This document shows, piece by piece, positions 17,701-26,674 of a DNA stretch of 64,000 nucleotides. The stretch comes from Anaerolineae bacterium. GTDB taxonomy: Bacteria; Chloroflexota; Anaerolineae; Caldilineales; Caldilineaceae. The stretch is taken from contig JAUIHI010000006.1 of the NCBI GenBank assembly GCA_030432295.1, positions 186,001 to 250,000 on the forward strand, in the 5' to 3' direction. The position numbers and the translations under genes are program-made. Each line of letters opens with the position of its first letter. Positions within the stretch are counted from its first letter, which is position 1. The notes under the pieces are model-generated. The model did not search any database. It saw only the letters and a program-made list of their open reading frames with translations, and had not been told where the DNA came from.

Positions 17701-18981
17701 CTATCGAATCCACGCAGCTTCCAGCATTCCTGCCATTCCATCCTTCAGAAAAATCCGTCGCATCCGCTGCGCCGGATTTTCTTTTTTAAAGAGCCTGTCC
17801 CACAGGGGCGCAAAGTAGACTTCCTCACCCAGCCCCCGTGCGGCCACTGCCTCGGCAGCTAGCCGCAGAATCGTTTCCAGAAAGTCCTGGGCAGGCTCCG
17901 GTGCGGCCAGCCCAGTGGTGATGACCCCCCGATGCCAGGAGCGCATCCGCAGCCAGTAGTTCGGCCCCAGCCGCTCGGTCACATAGGCGTGGATCGTATC
18001 GGCGGCTTCCACCAGCCCCAGGCAGAGCGCGCTGACGGCCATCGACTCATCCCCCGGCTGCTGGCAGGCCGGGCGCAGTTCAATTGTAGAATAGGCTGTG
18101 CGCAGGCGTGCGCTGTGCCAGATGTAGTGGTCGTGGAGAAGGAAATCGTCGAAATCCACTTGCCCCGTGCGCACCTTCTCCTCGAAACGGCCCCAGTCCG
18201 GCAGCAGACGTGGCCCCTCCCTCCGCAGCAGCACATCCAACTTTGCCAATCGGGCAATGAATTCCTCGATCGAATTATAGGCGGTGTTGGGCATGCCGTG
18301 GCGCTGGTCAAAGGGAGTGGTGCTGCACATATGGCCTTCCCTGGTCGAGGCAAAGCCGAGCAATTGGCCGCCCACCACCGGCGAGTTGGCACAGAGCGCG
18401 ATGATCACCGGGGCCATCAGCAGGCCGGTGTTTAGTTGGGTCAGCAGTTCGGGTCGGGCGATGTCGATCTGGGCCTGGTCGCTGGCTGTGACCGCGTACC
18501 AGAACCACTCGTCGCCCATCCGTTCCAGCAGGGCTTCGTAGCGCTGTTTGGGGGTGAGGAGGGGCAGGGAGGGAGGCGAGACCGGCTGGATGCCATAGCC
18601 GAGAACTCGCCAATCCCGCGTATCTGCCGCCTGTTGCAGACGGGCCAGCGCGGCCTGATAGCACTGCTCGACCTGAAAAAGATCCGAACAGGGGCGGGTG
18701 TTGATTTCGATTGTGCCCCGGCCCACTTCCAGCGCATAGCTGAAATCTTTTCCAGAAAGCTCCACCAGTTGCTCCCGATTCACCGCATCGTATTTGGGTG
18801 TCAGGTCGCCGGGCGCTGCCAGTTCGGGCAGAAGTTCGGATACATCCACAAATGCGCCGCTGGCATCCACCAGGGGATGCTCGGCTTCCCGGCCAATCGT
18901 GCGCGGGCCGCGCAATTGGGCCGGGAAAGAACCGACGAATTCGTCAGTCAGGGATTGGAGATCGGCGATTGGTGATTTCAT
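17701..18981 (-). CDS. glutamate-cysteine ligase GCS2 family
   Basis: 426 residues from the ATG at 18981, which has AGGA five bases in front; a TTG and another ATG lie just upstream in frame. GREAEHPLVD near the N-terminus and the later LEVGRGTIEINTRP carry the Glu residues that bind Mg-ATP in plant/actinobacterial-type glutamate-cysteine ligases (GshA/EgtA type). FASTREGHMCSTTPFDQRHG is a family-like central block. The expected reaction is formation of gamma-glutamylcysteine, for a low-molecular-weight thiol or ergothioneine. No gshB or egt gene is in the window, so the end product is unknown. Confidence 0.8.
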   Translation of the reverse strand: MKSPIADLQSLTDEFVGSFPAQLRGPRTIGREAEHPLVDASGAFVDVSELLPELAAPGDLTPKYDAVNREQLVELSGKDFSYALEVGRGTIEINTRPCSDLFQVEQCYQAALARLQQAADTRDWRVLGYGIQPVSPPSLPLLTPKQRYEALLERMGDEWFWYAVTASDQAQIDIARPELLTQLNTGLLMAPVIIALCANSPVVGGQLLGFASTREGHMCSTTPFDQRHGMPNTAYNSIEEFIARLAKLDVLLRREGPRLLPDWGRFEEKVRTGQVDFDDFLLHDHYIWHSARLRTAYSTIELRPACQQPGDESMAVSALCLGLVEAADTIHAYVTERLGPNYWLRMRSWHRGVITTGLAAPEPAQDFLETILRLAAEAVAARGLGEEVYFAPLWDRLFKKENPAQRMRRIFLKDGMAGMLEAAWIR

Positions 18982-19020
18982 GGGCATCCTGCAACTCGAC
19001 AATCTCTGTCTGTGTGAACG

Positions 19021-19132
19021 GAGGACGGCAGACCGCGGACGGTGGACGGTGGGCGAACGCTAACGAAGAACTGTGCTGGGAAGGCTGCCCTATGGGCCTG
19101 GTTCGTCTTTCGTCCGTCGTCCACCGTCAAAC
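19021..19132. repeat. inverted repeat rich in GGACGGTGGACGG words
   Basis: GACGGTGGACGGTGGGCGAACG-type sequence near 19030-19060 is complementary, with gaps, to CGTCCGTCGTCCACCGTC near 19110-19130. It lies between the GCS2 gene and the nucleotidyltransferase and overlaps the end of the latter by a few bases. Confidence 0.45.
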
Positions 19133-19951
19133 GATCTCAAATTCCTGCAAGACAGACGCGTATCCCATCTGGCCCAACTCCCGCGCCACATAGCCCAGCG
19201 CGGCGTCTTCCAACGCCTGGGGATAGTTCACATTCCACTGTTCGCAGATGGCCGGGCCGTGGGCATGCATTATACGGGCCAGACGCAGTTGGAAGCGGGC
19301 CAATTCCTCGTGGGTCAGCGCGGGCAGGGAGGTGGCGTCCTCGGCCAGACGGCGCAGCTCTGGGGGCAGGAAACCATTGAGCGCCTTCACCCCCCGGTCC
19401 TTGCGGATGCCGCTCTGGACACTGAGAACGTCGGTGAGCAGGAGCAGAATCAGAAAGTTGCCCGCTGCACCGATGAGCTTTTCGTCCCGGCCCAGAGGCA
19501 CAGGCAGCATTGCTACACAGCGCCAGAACTCCGGGATGGCCCGCTCCAACTCCGCGGCAGCCTCGGCCTGGGAGAGTTCTGTGCCTGGATGGGGTTTCCA
19601 CGTCAGGCTGCCTTCCTGCGCGCAGAGGACGAGCGTCTGCCCCTCTACCACTTCGGCGTTCTCCCCAGAATGCAGCCAGACATCCAGCCGTATCCCCTCG
19701 TCGGTCATCGCGTTGACCATCTGCCCGCCGAACATCAGCCGATAGAGGACCAGCGGACGCAGGCTCTCCAGCCAGCCCTGCACGCCAGCTTTAAAATCGT
19801 CGCTGTGGGCCGGGTCGATGAGCAGATGGGCGTCCACATCGCTCCAGCGGTCGGGGATGCCTTTGCCGAAGCTGCCCGCCAGCCAGGCGGCGCGGACGCG
19901 GGGATCGTCGGTAGCGGTGGCGGCGAGGGATTCAATGAATTGGGTTTGCAT
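19127..19951 (-). CDS. AadK/ANT-like nucleotidyltransferase
   Basis: 274 residues. The polymerase-beta-type motif GSFGKGIPDRWSDVDAHLL supplies G-S and two metal-binding Asp residues; RLDVWLH supplies the likely third Asp. The helical C-terminal half resembles aminoglycoside 6-adenylyltransferases (AadK), which transfer AMP to a hydroxyl. Its ATG shares one base with the stop of the DUF6516-like gene (TAATG), so the two are translationally coupled. Possible roles: modification of a small molecule, or of the toxin, its target RNA or a protein. The context favours the second, but only by inference. Confidence 0.8.
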   Translation of the reverse strand: MQTQFIESLAATATDDPRVRAAWLAGSFGKGIPDRWSDVDAHLLIDPAHSDDFKAGVQGWLESLRPLVLYRLMFGGQMVNAMTDEGIRLDVWLHSGENAEVVEGQTLVLCAQEGSLTWKPHPGTELSQAEAAAELERAIPEFWRCVAMLPVPLGRDEKLIGAAGNFLILLLLTDVLSVQSGIRKDRGVKALNGFLPPELRRLAEDATSLPALTHEELARFQLRLARIMHAHGPAICEQWNVNYPQALEDAALGYVARELGQMGYASVLQEFEIV

Positions 19952-20343
19952 TATTTCTTCTTACTCAGCCGCTGGGCGATCTCCGCCAACACATCGGCGA
20001 TGCTGACCTGGGCGTGGGGCTGGATATTCGCTTCGCCGCCGTCGTGGATGTGGTGGGGAAAGGTAGGCAGTGACAGGTGGTGGGGCGCAGTGTCCCAGCG
20101 GGCGATGAGATTTCCGCTGCTGTCCTGCCAGTGAAAGCTGTACTTTGTGACAACGACTCCTGTTCCTCTCTGTGCTACTCGTTCAGACACTTCCAGGATT
20201 GAGCTGCCAAGTAAAGTTAATCGGTAGCGATAAACAGCGACGGTATCTTCAACGGTCTCGCGGATGATCCGATGGCCTACAACTACCGAAGAAAGTGCAA
20301 TAAGCGTTTGTACCCAAGCAATGTAATCAGCCGGTGTGTTCAC
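19951..20343 (-). CDS. DUF6516-like protein (probable toxin)
   Basis: 130 residues, GTG start. The block SFHWQDSSGNLIARWDTAPHH followed by TFPHHIH is the hallmark I associate with the DUF6516 family, in which TumE-like toxins are grouped (from memory, not searched). The conserved His and Trp/Asp residues could form a nuclease site. The GTG overlaps the stop of the preceding small gene by four bases (GTGA), typical of toxin-antitoxin pairs. It is followed by a coupled nucleotidyltransferase. Confidence 0.7.
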   Translation of the reverse strand: MNTPADYIAWVQTLIALSSVVVGHRIIRETVEDTVAVYRYRLTLLGSSILEVSERVAQRGTGVVVTKYSFHWQDSSGNLIARWDTAPHHLSLPTFPHHIHDGGEANIQPHAQVSIADVLAEIAQRLSKKK

Positions 20344-20639
20344 GAAACACGCTCAAGACGTTCAATTTTGTTTCGCAGATAAAGATAAATCTCGTACAAA
20401 CCAGACCACTCAAAGAAGTCCATTGCGTCGCCCAAGTCACCGGACTCAAACTTTTCGTTCATTTCCGCCGAATCCATCTCATACTGTTCCTCAAAGATGC
20501 GCAGATCCCGCTCATATTCGGCAAGTCGGCGTCGCTCATCTTCCAATTTGAATTGCAAAAGTTTGCCGAGCGCCTGTTTCAGTTGATCCTCGTTATGGTA
20601 GGCGTCTTTGAGCGCTTCATACACAGCCACTGTTGTCAT
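20340..20639 (-). CDS. small coiled-coil protein, probable antitoxin
   Basis: 99 residues, mostly charged helix: EDERRRLAEYERDLRIFEEQY and LRNKIERLERV look like coiled-coil segments. There is no helix-turn-helix or ribbon motif, so autoregulation through DNA binding is not obvious. GGAGG lies six bases before the ATG. Because it is the first gene and overlaps the DUF6516-like gene by four bases, I infer that it is the antitoxin. The region upstream (20640-20731) shows nothing further. Confidence 0.65.
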   Translation of the reverse strand: MTTVAVYEALKDAYHNEDQLKQALGKLLQFKLEDERRRLAEYERDLRIFEEQYEMDSAEMNEKFESGDLGDAMDFFEWSGLYEIYLYLRNKIERLERVS

Positions 20640-20731
20640 CTTTTCCCTCCAAAGGTAACTCGCCTGTTTCTGGCTCGATTTTACCTCTCCTACCTTACGC
20701 CGTCAAACACAATACGGGAATTGGGGCTGCT

Positions 20732-23074
20732 CTATTCACTCTCTGCCTCCTGCACCAATTCATACAATCGATTCGGACTGAGCGGAATCTCCCGAATTTC
20801 CAACCCCACATCGGCAAAGGCATTTTCCAGCGCCTGGGCAAAGAGCGCGCCCACGGGAATCGCGCCGGCCTCCCCCGCGCCTTTGACCCCCATCGGGTTG
20901 AGGGGCGAGGGCGTTTCGATGTGGTCGCCGACGATATTGGGCACGTCCGTGGCCGTGGGCAGCAGATAGTCCATCAGGGAGGCGTTGAGGAGCGCGCCGT
21001 TTTCGCTGAAGTGCAACTGCTCGTAGAAGGCGTTGCCAATGCCCTGGGCCACCCCCCCCTGAATCTGCCCCTCCAGAATCAGCGGATTGATCACCCGCCC
21101 GCAGTCGTGGACGACGACATACTTTTTGATCTCCACCTGAAAAGTCTCCGGGTCCACCTCCACAATCATCGCGTGGACACCGCTGGCTGTCGCACCCCGC
21201 TCCGGACCGAAGAAGTCGGTGGCTTCCAGCCCCGGCTCTGTGCCCGGTTTGACCGCGCCGCGCATGGGGTTGGCCTCGACGGCCAGTTGACCCAACGGGA
21301 TGGCTGTGGATGGCACGCCTTTCACCTGCACGTGTCCGTCCACCAACTCCAAATCCTCGGTTGCGGCTTCCAGTTTGTCCCCCGCCATCTTCAGGACTTT
21401 GGCCCGCACTTTGGCAGAAGCGGCATTGATGGCGTTGCCTGCCACCACCGCGCCCCGGCTGGCGAATGTCCCCGCGCCCCAGTAGAAAAGGTCCGTATCG
21501 CCGGTGACGATGTGGATGTCCTCCACCGCTACGCCCAACTGTTCAGCCACCACCTGGGCAAAGCTGGTGAAATGGCCCTGGCCTTGCGTCCCAATGCCGG
21601 TGACGACGCTGACTTTGCCACTGGCCTCGACCGTCACCCGTGCGCCTTCGTAGGGACCGATGCCCGTGCCTTCGATGTAATTGACGACGCCGATGCCCGC
21701 CCGCTTGCCCGTCGTTTCCAGTCGGGGTTTCTCTTCTTTCAGGAATTGCTCATAGCCGATCAGTTCCAGCGCCCGTTCCAGGGCCGGCGCGTAGTTGCCG
21801 CTGTCATAGACCAGCGGTGCGAAGTCCTGGTAGATGATTTCGTTGTTGTAGGGAAAGGCGTTGGGTGGGATGAAATTGCGGCGGCGAATCTCCACCGGGT
21901 CGATTGCCAATTCTGCCGCGGCGATGTCCAGCAGCCGCTCCATCACAAAGACGCCGTGCTGGCGACCCGCGCCCCGGTAGGGGGTGACAATCGGTTTGGT
22001 GGTGAAGACGGATGTGAATTCCGAATAATAATTGGGGATTACATACGGGCCGAGGAGCGTACACTGGCTGTTGATGGGAACCGTCAGGCCGTAGGGCGCA
22101 TAGGCCCCCGCGTCGTGGAGAAAGACATCCTTTATGCCCAGAATTGTGCCATCGCTTTTCAACGCAATGGCCGAGTCGTGGACCTGCCCCCGCTCCTGGG
22201 TGGTGGCGTAGAAGTTCTCTTCCCGGTCCTCAATCCATTTGAGCGGTCGCTCCAACTGAACGGTCGCCCAGGCCAGCAGCACTTCTTCCGGGTAGAACAT
22301 CATAATTTTGGGGCCAAAGCCGCCGCCGATAAAAGGCGCAATCACCCGCACCTGATGCTCGGAAAGGCCCAGCATCCCGGCCAGCCCGTTGCGGATGGGG
22401 ATGGGGGCCTGGGTGGTATCCCAGACGGTGAGGTGCTGGGTTTTGCTCTCCCAATGGGCGACGATGCCCCGGTTCTCCATGGCGGCGGCTGTGCCCCGGT
22501 CGTAGAGAAAGCGGCGACGGATCAGCACATCGGCTTCGGCTTCGGCGCTGGCCCAGTCGCCTTTGGTCTGGACCACATGGGCGGAGATGTTATTCCCCAA
22601 ATCCTCGTGGACCAGCGGCGCGTCTGGCGCGATGGCCGCTTCCAGTTCGACGACGCCGGGCAGCACGTCGTAGTCCACGAAAATATCGTCCAGCGCGTCC
22701 TCGGCGATATAGCGGCTCTCGGCCACAACCATCACCAACGCTTCCCCCGCGTGGCGAATTTTGCCCTTGGCCAGGGGGACCTGCGTGCGTTGATGAAACT
22801 CAATGTCCGCAATGGGCGGCGGGGGAACCAGCAGGGGGCCAGGCTTCCAGTAGTCGCCCAGATCGTCGGCGGTGTAGACGGCGACGACGCCGGGACGCTC
22901 CCGCGCCGCGCTCACATCAATCGAATTGATGCGGGCGTGGGCCAGATCGCTGCGCAGAAAGGCCACGTGCAGCATCCCCGGCAGATGCACGTCGTCCACA
23001 AAGAGGGCGCGGCCCGTGAGCAGGCGGGGGTCTTCGTTGCGTTTGATGGGCTGGCCGAAATAACGTGTGGTCAT
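20732..23074 (-). CDS. xanthine dehydrogenase family molybdopterin-binding subunit
   Basis: 780 residues, the usual length of the large subunit. It has the family blocks IGGGFGPK, PYRGAGRQHG (residues 365-371 for PYRGAGR) and GVKGAGEAG (residues 729-737) with the catalytic Glu at 735. It oxidises an aldehyde, purine or other carbon centre with molybdenum-cytosine or related cofactor. The active-site loop lacks the Cys of form I CO dehydrogenase (AYxCSFR), so it is not a CO-oxidising CoxL. No FAD (medium) or 2Fe-2S (small) subunit is encoded next to it, which is unusual. It lies about 120 bases after prmC. Confidence 0.92.
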   Translation of the reverse strand: MTTRYFGQPIKRNEDPRLLTGRALFVDDVHLPGMLHVAFLRSDLAHARINSIDVSAARERPGVVAVYTADDLGDYWKPGPLLVPPPPIADIEFHQRTQVPLAKGKIRHAGEALVMVVAESRYIAEDALDDIFVDYDVLPGVVELEAAIAPDAPLVHEDLGNNISAHVVQTKGDWASAEAEADVLIRRRFLYDRGTAAAMENRGIVAHWESKTQHLTVWDTTQAPIPIRNGLAGMLGLSEHQVRVIAPFIGGGFGPKIMMFYPEEVLLAWATVQLERPLKWIEDREENFYATTQERGQVHDSAIALKSDGTILGIKDVFLHDAGAYAPYGLTVPINSQCTLLGPYVIPNYYSEFTSVFTTKPIVTPYRGAGRQHGVFVMERLLDIAAAELAIDPVEIRRRNFIPPNAFPYNNEIIYQDFAPLVYDSGNYAPALERALELIGYEQFLKEEKPRLETTGKRAGIGVVNYIEGTGIGPYEGARVTVEASGKVSVVTGIGTQGQGHFTSFAQVVAEQLGVAVEDIHIVTGDTDLFYWGAGTFASRGAVVAGNAINAASAKVRAKVLKMAGDKLEAATEDLELVDGHVQVKGVPSTAIPLGQLAVEANPMRGAVKPGTEPGLEATDFFGPERGATASGVHAMIVEVDPETFQVEIKKYVVVHDCGRVINPLILEGQIQGGVAQGIGNAFYEQLHFSENGALLNASLMDYLLPTATDVPNIVGDHIETPSPLNPMGVKGAGEAGAIPVGALFAQALENAFADVGLEIREIPLSPNRLYELVQEAESE

Positions 23075-23132
23075 AGGATTCAGCCTTGTCTGGAAAGAAA
23101 AGAAGACGCAGATGGCGCTGAAAAGAATGATT

Positions 23133-23184
23133 GACGCTGATAAAAAATCTGCGCAAATCTGTTGTTTCAGCGTTTATCAGCGTC
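23133..23184. repeat. 12-bp inverted repeat
   Basis: GACGCTGATAAA (23133-23144) pairs perfectly with 23173-23184, between prmC and the molybdopterin subunit. It shares words (TTTATCAGCGT, GCGCAAATC) with other gaps in the window, suggesting a dispersed family. Confidence 0.55.
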
Positions 23185-23195
23185 CCGCTTCTACA

Positions 23196-24362
23196 TCAAA
23201 ATTCGATTGTCACCATCCGCACGTGGCCGCTGTAGTCCCGGCGCAGGCCCACAAATTGGGGGCGGGGACTCATGGCCTCGGCCAGTTGTTTCACAGACTC
23301 GCCCTGGGCCTGACCGATCTCCAGAAGGACCAGACCGTCCGGTTTCAGATGGCGGCGGACCTGTCCCAGCAGCCGCTGGATCACATCCAGCCCTTTGTCG
23401 CCCGCGGTCAGAGCCAGTTGAGGTTCATACTCTCGAATCTCCGGGGCCAGGCCGGTGTATTCGCTGTCGGTGACGTAGGGGAGGTTGGCGACGATGACAT
23501 CGGCTGGTTCGGGCAGGGCAGTCAGCAGATCGCTCTGTAAAAATTGGAGCCGGGCTTTGGGAGCCAGACGGCGGCCATTTTCTTCGGCCACAGCCAGGGC
23601 ATCGGGGCTGATGTCCAGGCCGTAGATGCGGGTGTTGGTTGTGTGGGCCGCTGTGGTTACGGCGATTGCGCCGCTACCTGTGCCCACATCGGCAATGACA
23701 AATGTGCGGCCTTCATCTGCCTGGACGTGGGCCAAGAGGAAATCGACGAGCATTTCAGTCTCTGGCCGGGGGATCAGCACCCGTTCGTCCACGGCGAAGT
23801 CCAGCCCGTAGAACTCCTTGCGCCCAATCAGATAGGCCACAGGCTCCCGGTGGATGCGCCGAATCACCAGTTCGGTAAATGCCTCGGCCTGATCCGCGGC
23901 CAGGGGGTGGTCGTGATGGGCAAAAAGCCAGGTTCGATCCGTTCCCAACACGTGGGCCAGCAACAATTGGGCGTCCAGTCGAGGCGTGTCACACCCGGCC
24001 CCGGTCAGGCGCTGGGATGCGGAGACCAATGCGCGCCCGACGGGCGTGTCAGCGGTCAAACTCCACTGAACTTTTTGACGCAGGAGTTCGGGTGTCGTGC
24101 CATTGTAGCCATTCCCATTGGGATGAATGGTTCCGTCATGGCCGACAGATGGGCTATGTACAGGCGGTATGGGTTGGGCCAATGGCTGGGTTTGCGTCAT
24201 CAGTGGGTCTGCGAGGTTATTTGTGGTGTAGATAGCCATTGTCTGATGTACGCTGGCTGGATTATTTTGGACAACTGAGTGGTTCCGGTTTTCCCCTCTT
24301 TGGGATCGTGGGAATGGTAGCGGACGAGCTGCTGGTCGGTCATTGACCTGCAAAATAGCCAA
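23196..24362 (-). CDS. prmC: release factor glutamine methyltransferase PrmC (HemK)
   Basis: 388 residues from a TTG with AAGGAG seven bases upstream; no ATG start has a comparable site, so I keep the TTG. The first ~90 residues are a low-complexity extension not found in most PrmC. After that come the N-terminal helical domain (DTPRLDAQLLLAHVL), IPRPETEMLVD, SAM motif DVGTGSGAIAV and the catalytic NLPYV (the canonical form is NPPY). It methylates the GGQ glutamine of release factors. It sits downstream of prfA on the same strand, the classic pairing. Confidence 0.93.
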   Translation of the reverse strand: MAILQVNDRPAARPLPFPRSQRGENRNHSVVQNNPASVHQTMAIYTTNNLADPLMTQTQPLAQPIPPVHSPSVGHDGTIHPNGNGYNGTTPELLRQKVQWSLTADTPVGRALVSASQRLTGAGCDTPRLDAQLLLAHVLGTDRTWLFAHHDHPLAADQAEAFTELVIRRIHREPVAYLIGRKEFYGLDFAVDERVLIPRPETEMLVDFLLAHVQADEGRTFVIADVGTGSGAIAVTTAAHTTNTRIYGLDISPDALAVAEENGRRLAPKARLQFLQSDLLTALPEPADVIVANLPYVTDSEYTGLAPEIREYEPQLALTAGDKGLDVIQRLLGQVRRHLKPDGLVLLEIGQAQGESVKQLAEAMSPRPQFVGLRRDYSGHVRMVTIEF

Positions 24363-24576
24363 GATATTTCTCCTTCACTGTTTTCGAAAACCGTTTCTGG
24401 GGTCTGTCGGCTCGCCATTGAACCGGGACACCAGTAGCAACGCTATGTAAAATCGATGGGTTCCGACAGGCGCGCAAAGTAATAGGCAACGGCCTGGCAT
24501 CGGAGACACAGATTCAGTGTACATCTCCTTTGCGGTTTCGCAATGGGTACTTTCCTACATTTCTCAGGGGAATTCG

Positions 24577-25659
24577 TTACGCTACTTCACCGATCTGTTG
24601 CAGTCGCTCGGCCTGATCCTGGGCGGCGAGTTCTTCGATAAACTCGTCCAGATCGCCTTCCATTACACTGTCCAATCGATAGACGGTCAGGTTGATGCGA
24701 TGGTCCGTCACCCGGCTCTGGGGGAAGTTGTAGGTGCGAATCTTTTCGCTGCGATCCCCGGAGCCGATCTGGCTCTTGCGGGCAGATCCCTGTTCGTCCA
24801 TCTGGCGCTGCATCTCGGCGTCGTAGAGCTTTGCCTTCAGAATGCGCATGGCTTTGATGCGATTCTGTAGCTGGCTCTTTTCGTCCTGGCAACTGATGAC
24901 AATGCCTGTGGGCAGATGGGTCAGCCGCACCGCGGAGTCGGTGGTGTTGACGCTCTGGCCGCCCGGCCCGCTGCTGCGGAAGACGTCGATTTTGATGTCG
25001 TTCTGGTTGATTTCGATCTCCACATCTTCGGCTTCGGCCAACACTGCTACCGTTGCTGTGCTGGTGTGGATGCGGCCCTGGCTCTCGGTGGCGGGAACCC
25101 GCTGCACCCGATGGACACCCGACTCGAATTTGAGCCGACTGAACGCGCCTTTGCCCCGCACTTCCAGAACCACTTCTTTCAGCCCGCCCACGCCGGTCTC
25201 GCTGGTGCTCATCAGTTCGGTTTTGAATTTGTGGGTTTCGGCCCAGCGCATATACATGCGCAGCAGTTCGGCGGCAAAGAGGCCCGCCTCGTCGCCACCG
25301 GCGCCCGCGCGAATTTCTACGATGACATTTTTGTCGTCGTTGGGGTCTTTGGGCAGGAGCAGCCGTTTGAGTTCCCCTTCCAGCCGCTCGTCCTCTTCGG
25401 TCAGTTCGGCCAGTTCCAATTCGGCCAGTTCGATCATCTCCGGGTCGTCGCTCTCGGCGATCAGTTCCCGGCTCTCGGCCAACTGGCGGCGCACATTCTC
25501 GGCCTGGCGATAGACGTTGACCACCTCTTCCAGGCTGCTGCGTTCCTGGGCCAATTCGGTCATACGTTCGTAGTCGGTCAGAACTTCCGGGGAAGCCAGT
25601 TGCCGGTTGATTTCGTCGAAATGGGATTCGATTTTCTTTAGTTGATCGTGCAGACTCAT
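24577..25659 (-). CDS. prfA: peptide chain release factor 1
   Basis: 360 residues, the same as E. coli RF1. PAT at residues 189-191 is the tripeptide that reads UAA/UAG, and GGQ at 233-235 ([17 protein letters not shown]) is the peptidyl-tRNA hydrolysis loop. It acts in translation termination on the ribosome. It follows a phosphoribosyltransferase by 30 bases and precedes prmC by about 215 bases. Confidence 0.97.
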   Translation of the reverse strand: MSLHDQLKKIESHFDEINRQLASPEVLTDYERMTELAQERSSLEEVVNVYRQAENVRRQLAESRELIAESDDPEMIELAELELAELTEEDERLEGELKRLLLPKDPNDDKNVIVEIRAGAGGDEAGLFAAELLRMYMRWAETHKFKTELMSTSETGVGGLKEVVLEVRGKGAFSRLKFESGVHRVQRVPATESQGRIHTSTATVAVLAEAEDVEIEINQNDIKIDVFRSSGPGGQSVNTTDSAVRLTHLPTGIVISCQDEKSQLQNRIKAMRILKAKLYDAEMQRQMDEQGSARKSQIGSGDRSEKIRTYNFPQSRVTDHRINLTVYRLDSVMEGDLDEFIEELAAQDQAERLQQIGEVA

Positions 25660-25689
25660 AGGTGTTTCCGCGTGGTAAATGACCGCTTT

Positions 25690-26241
25690 TCAGTCGGTAA
25701 AGACGGGCAGATTGCCCAGCGCAATGACATCGGGCCATTGGCTTTCGTCGCCTTCGGTGAAGACGGCCATCTCACCGACAATCTCTGCGCCGGCGATGTT
25801 CAACAGTTGACGCATCCCGCGCAGGGTATTGCCTGTGCTGATGACGTCATCTGCGATCAGCGCCCGTTTGCCCGCCAGCAGTTCCCTGTCCTTGCCGTCG
25901 ATGTAAAGGGTCTGGGGCTTGCCGGTGGTGATGCTGGTCACTTCGGTTTCGATGCAATTCAGCATGTAGGGTTTGCGCACTTTGCGCACCACCACATAGG
26001 GCAATCCCATCTGCACAGAAAGGGCATGGCCCAGGGGGACAGCCTTTACTTCCGGGACCAGAATCACATCGGCGTTGGGGGGTGCAGACTGGGCCAAGAG
26101 CTTGGCCGCGCACTCCACCACTTCCGAGTCGCCCAACATATTGAAGATGGCGATCTTGACGCCGGGTGCGACTTCAAAAAGGGGGAGGTGGCGGGTGACC
26201 CCATCGATATGTACGGTATGCACGCGGCCGTCATAGCTCAT
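25690..26241 (-). CDS. adenine-phosphoribosyltransferase-like protein
   Basis: 183 residues from the ATG at 26241, which has AAGGAG ten bases upstream; a longer frame exists but has no site. The PRPP loop is [14 protein letters not shown], typical of type I PRTases, with [14 protein letters not shown] before it. Length and layout fit adenine PRTase (AMP from adenine and PRPP, purine salvage), but the flexible loop is unusually hydrophobic ([10 protein letters not shown]). It is first in the run with prfA and prmC, and divergent from dnaK. Confidence 0.82.
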   Translation of the reverse strand: MSYDGRVHTVHIDGVTRHLPLFEVAPGVKIAIFNMLGDSEVVECAAKLLAQSAPPNADVILVPEVKAVPLGHALSVQMGLPYVVVRKVRKPYMLNCIETEVTSITTGKPQTLYIDGKDRELLAGKRALIADDVISTGNTLRGMRQLLNIAGAEIVGEMAVFTEGDESQWPDVIALGNLPVFTD

Positions 26242-26536
26242 CAGGCGCAGACTCCTTATCGGGTGTAAACAGAGTTGTCGGTAAGAATTTGGGTGTCCCG
26301 ACCTCGCCAACTGGCCGATCTTCCAACAGGTGATTTTACCACAGGCCAGGGTGGAGCCAAAGAAAGACAGACCAATCGCAAGTAGGATCAGAGGGTTTTC
26401 CAGTGTGGCAACCCGGTTGGCCTATTGCGCGGTGAAGTGCCGCCCGCCTGTTGGGTCCTCCGTTTCGTCGCCGTCGTGCAACTCCACCATAGCGGGAACG
26501 TCGATATTCAAACGTTTCGCTAATGTAGACCATATG

Positions 26537-26564
26537 TTGTACTTATAGAAAACAGGTATAGTAA
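26537..26564 (+). promoter_or_regulatory. possible dnaK promoter
   Basis: TTGTAC (26537-26542) with TAGTAA (26559-26564) 16 bases later; TATAGT overlaps the same spot at a shorter spacing. It is about 110 bases upstream of dnaK. No heat-shock sigma motif is obvious. Confidence 0.3.
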
Positions 26565-26598
26565 TAGTGTGTGTGAATGCAGACAACTGACAGACGAA

Positions 26599-26619
26599 TT
26601 CTGATAGGCTATATCAGAA
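26599..26619. promoter_or_regulatory. 7-N7-7 dyad upstream of dnaK, candidate operator
   Basis: TTCTGAT (26599-26605), a seven-base spacer, then ATCAGAA (26613-26619). The geometry equals the 7-N7-7 geometry of HAIR heat-shock operators bound by HspR, but the sequence is different. It lies just downstream of the possible promoter, 55 bases before the ATG, a suitable place for repressor binding. Confidence 0.35.
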
Positions 26620-26674
26620 GGCTGTGCAAGGAATTCTCGAAGTCAATTATACCTGTTCAGGAGGATCAGTACAT

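Larger units (their letters stand above)
26242..26674. other. divergent PRTase-dnaK regulatory gap
   Basis: 433 bases without a credible gene. The right part is AT-richer and contains a possible promoter (26537-26564) and the dyad at 26599-26619. I looked for the CIRCE element (TTAGCACTC-N9-GAGTGCTAA) and for a HAIR box and found neither. The dnaK ribosome site AGGAGG lies ten bases before its ATG. Confidence 0.6.

Noticed and set aside
22000-22100. Form I CO dehydrogenase large subunit reading
   Set aside because: The active-site loop reads PYRGAGR, not AYxCSFR, so there is no copper-binding Cys.
20633-23134. 833-codon open frame on the plus strand opposite the molybdopterin subunit
   Set aside because: It is the antisense of a complete, motif-bearing gene. 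Long antisense frames are common in GC-rich DNA; this one has His/Gly/Gln-rich low-similarity sequence and no sensible start.
26242-26674. CIRCE or HAIR heat-shock element upstream of dnaK
   Set aside because: Neither consensus is present. Only the unrelated 7-N7-7 dyad is seen.
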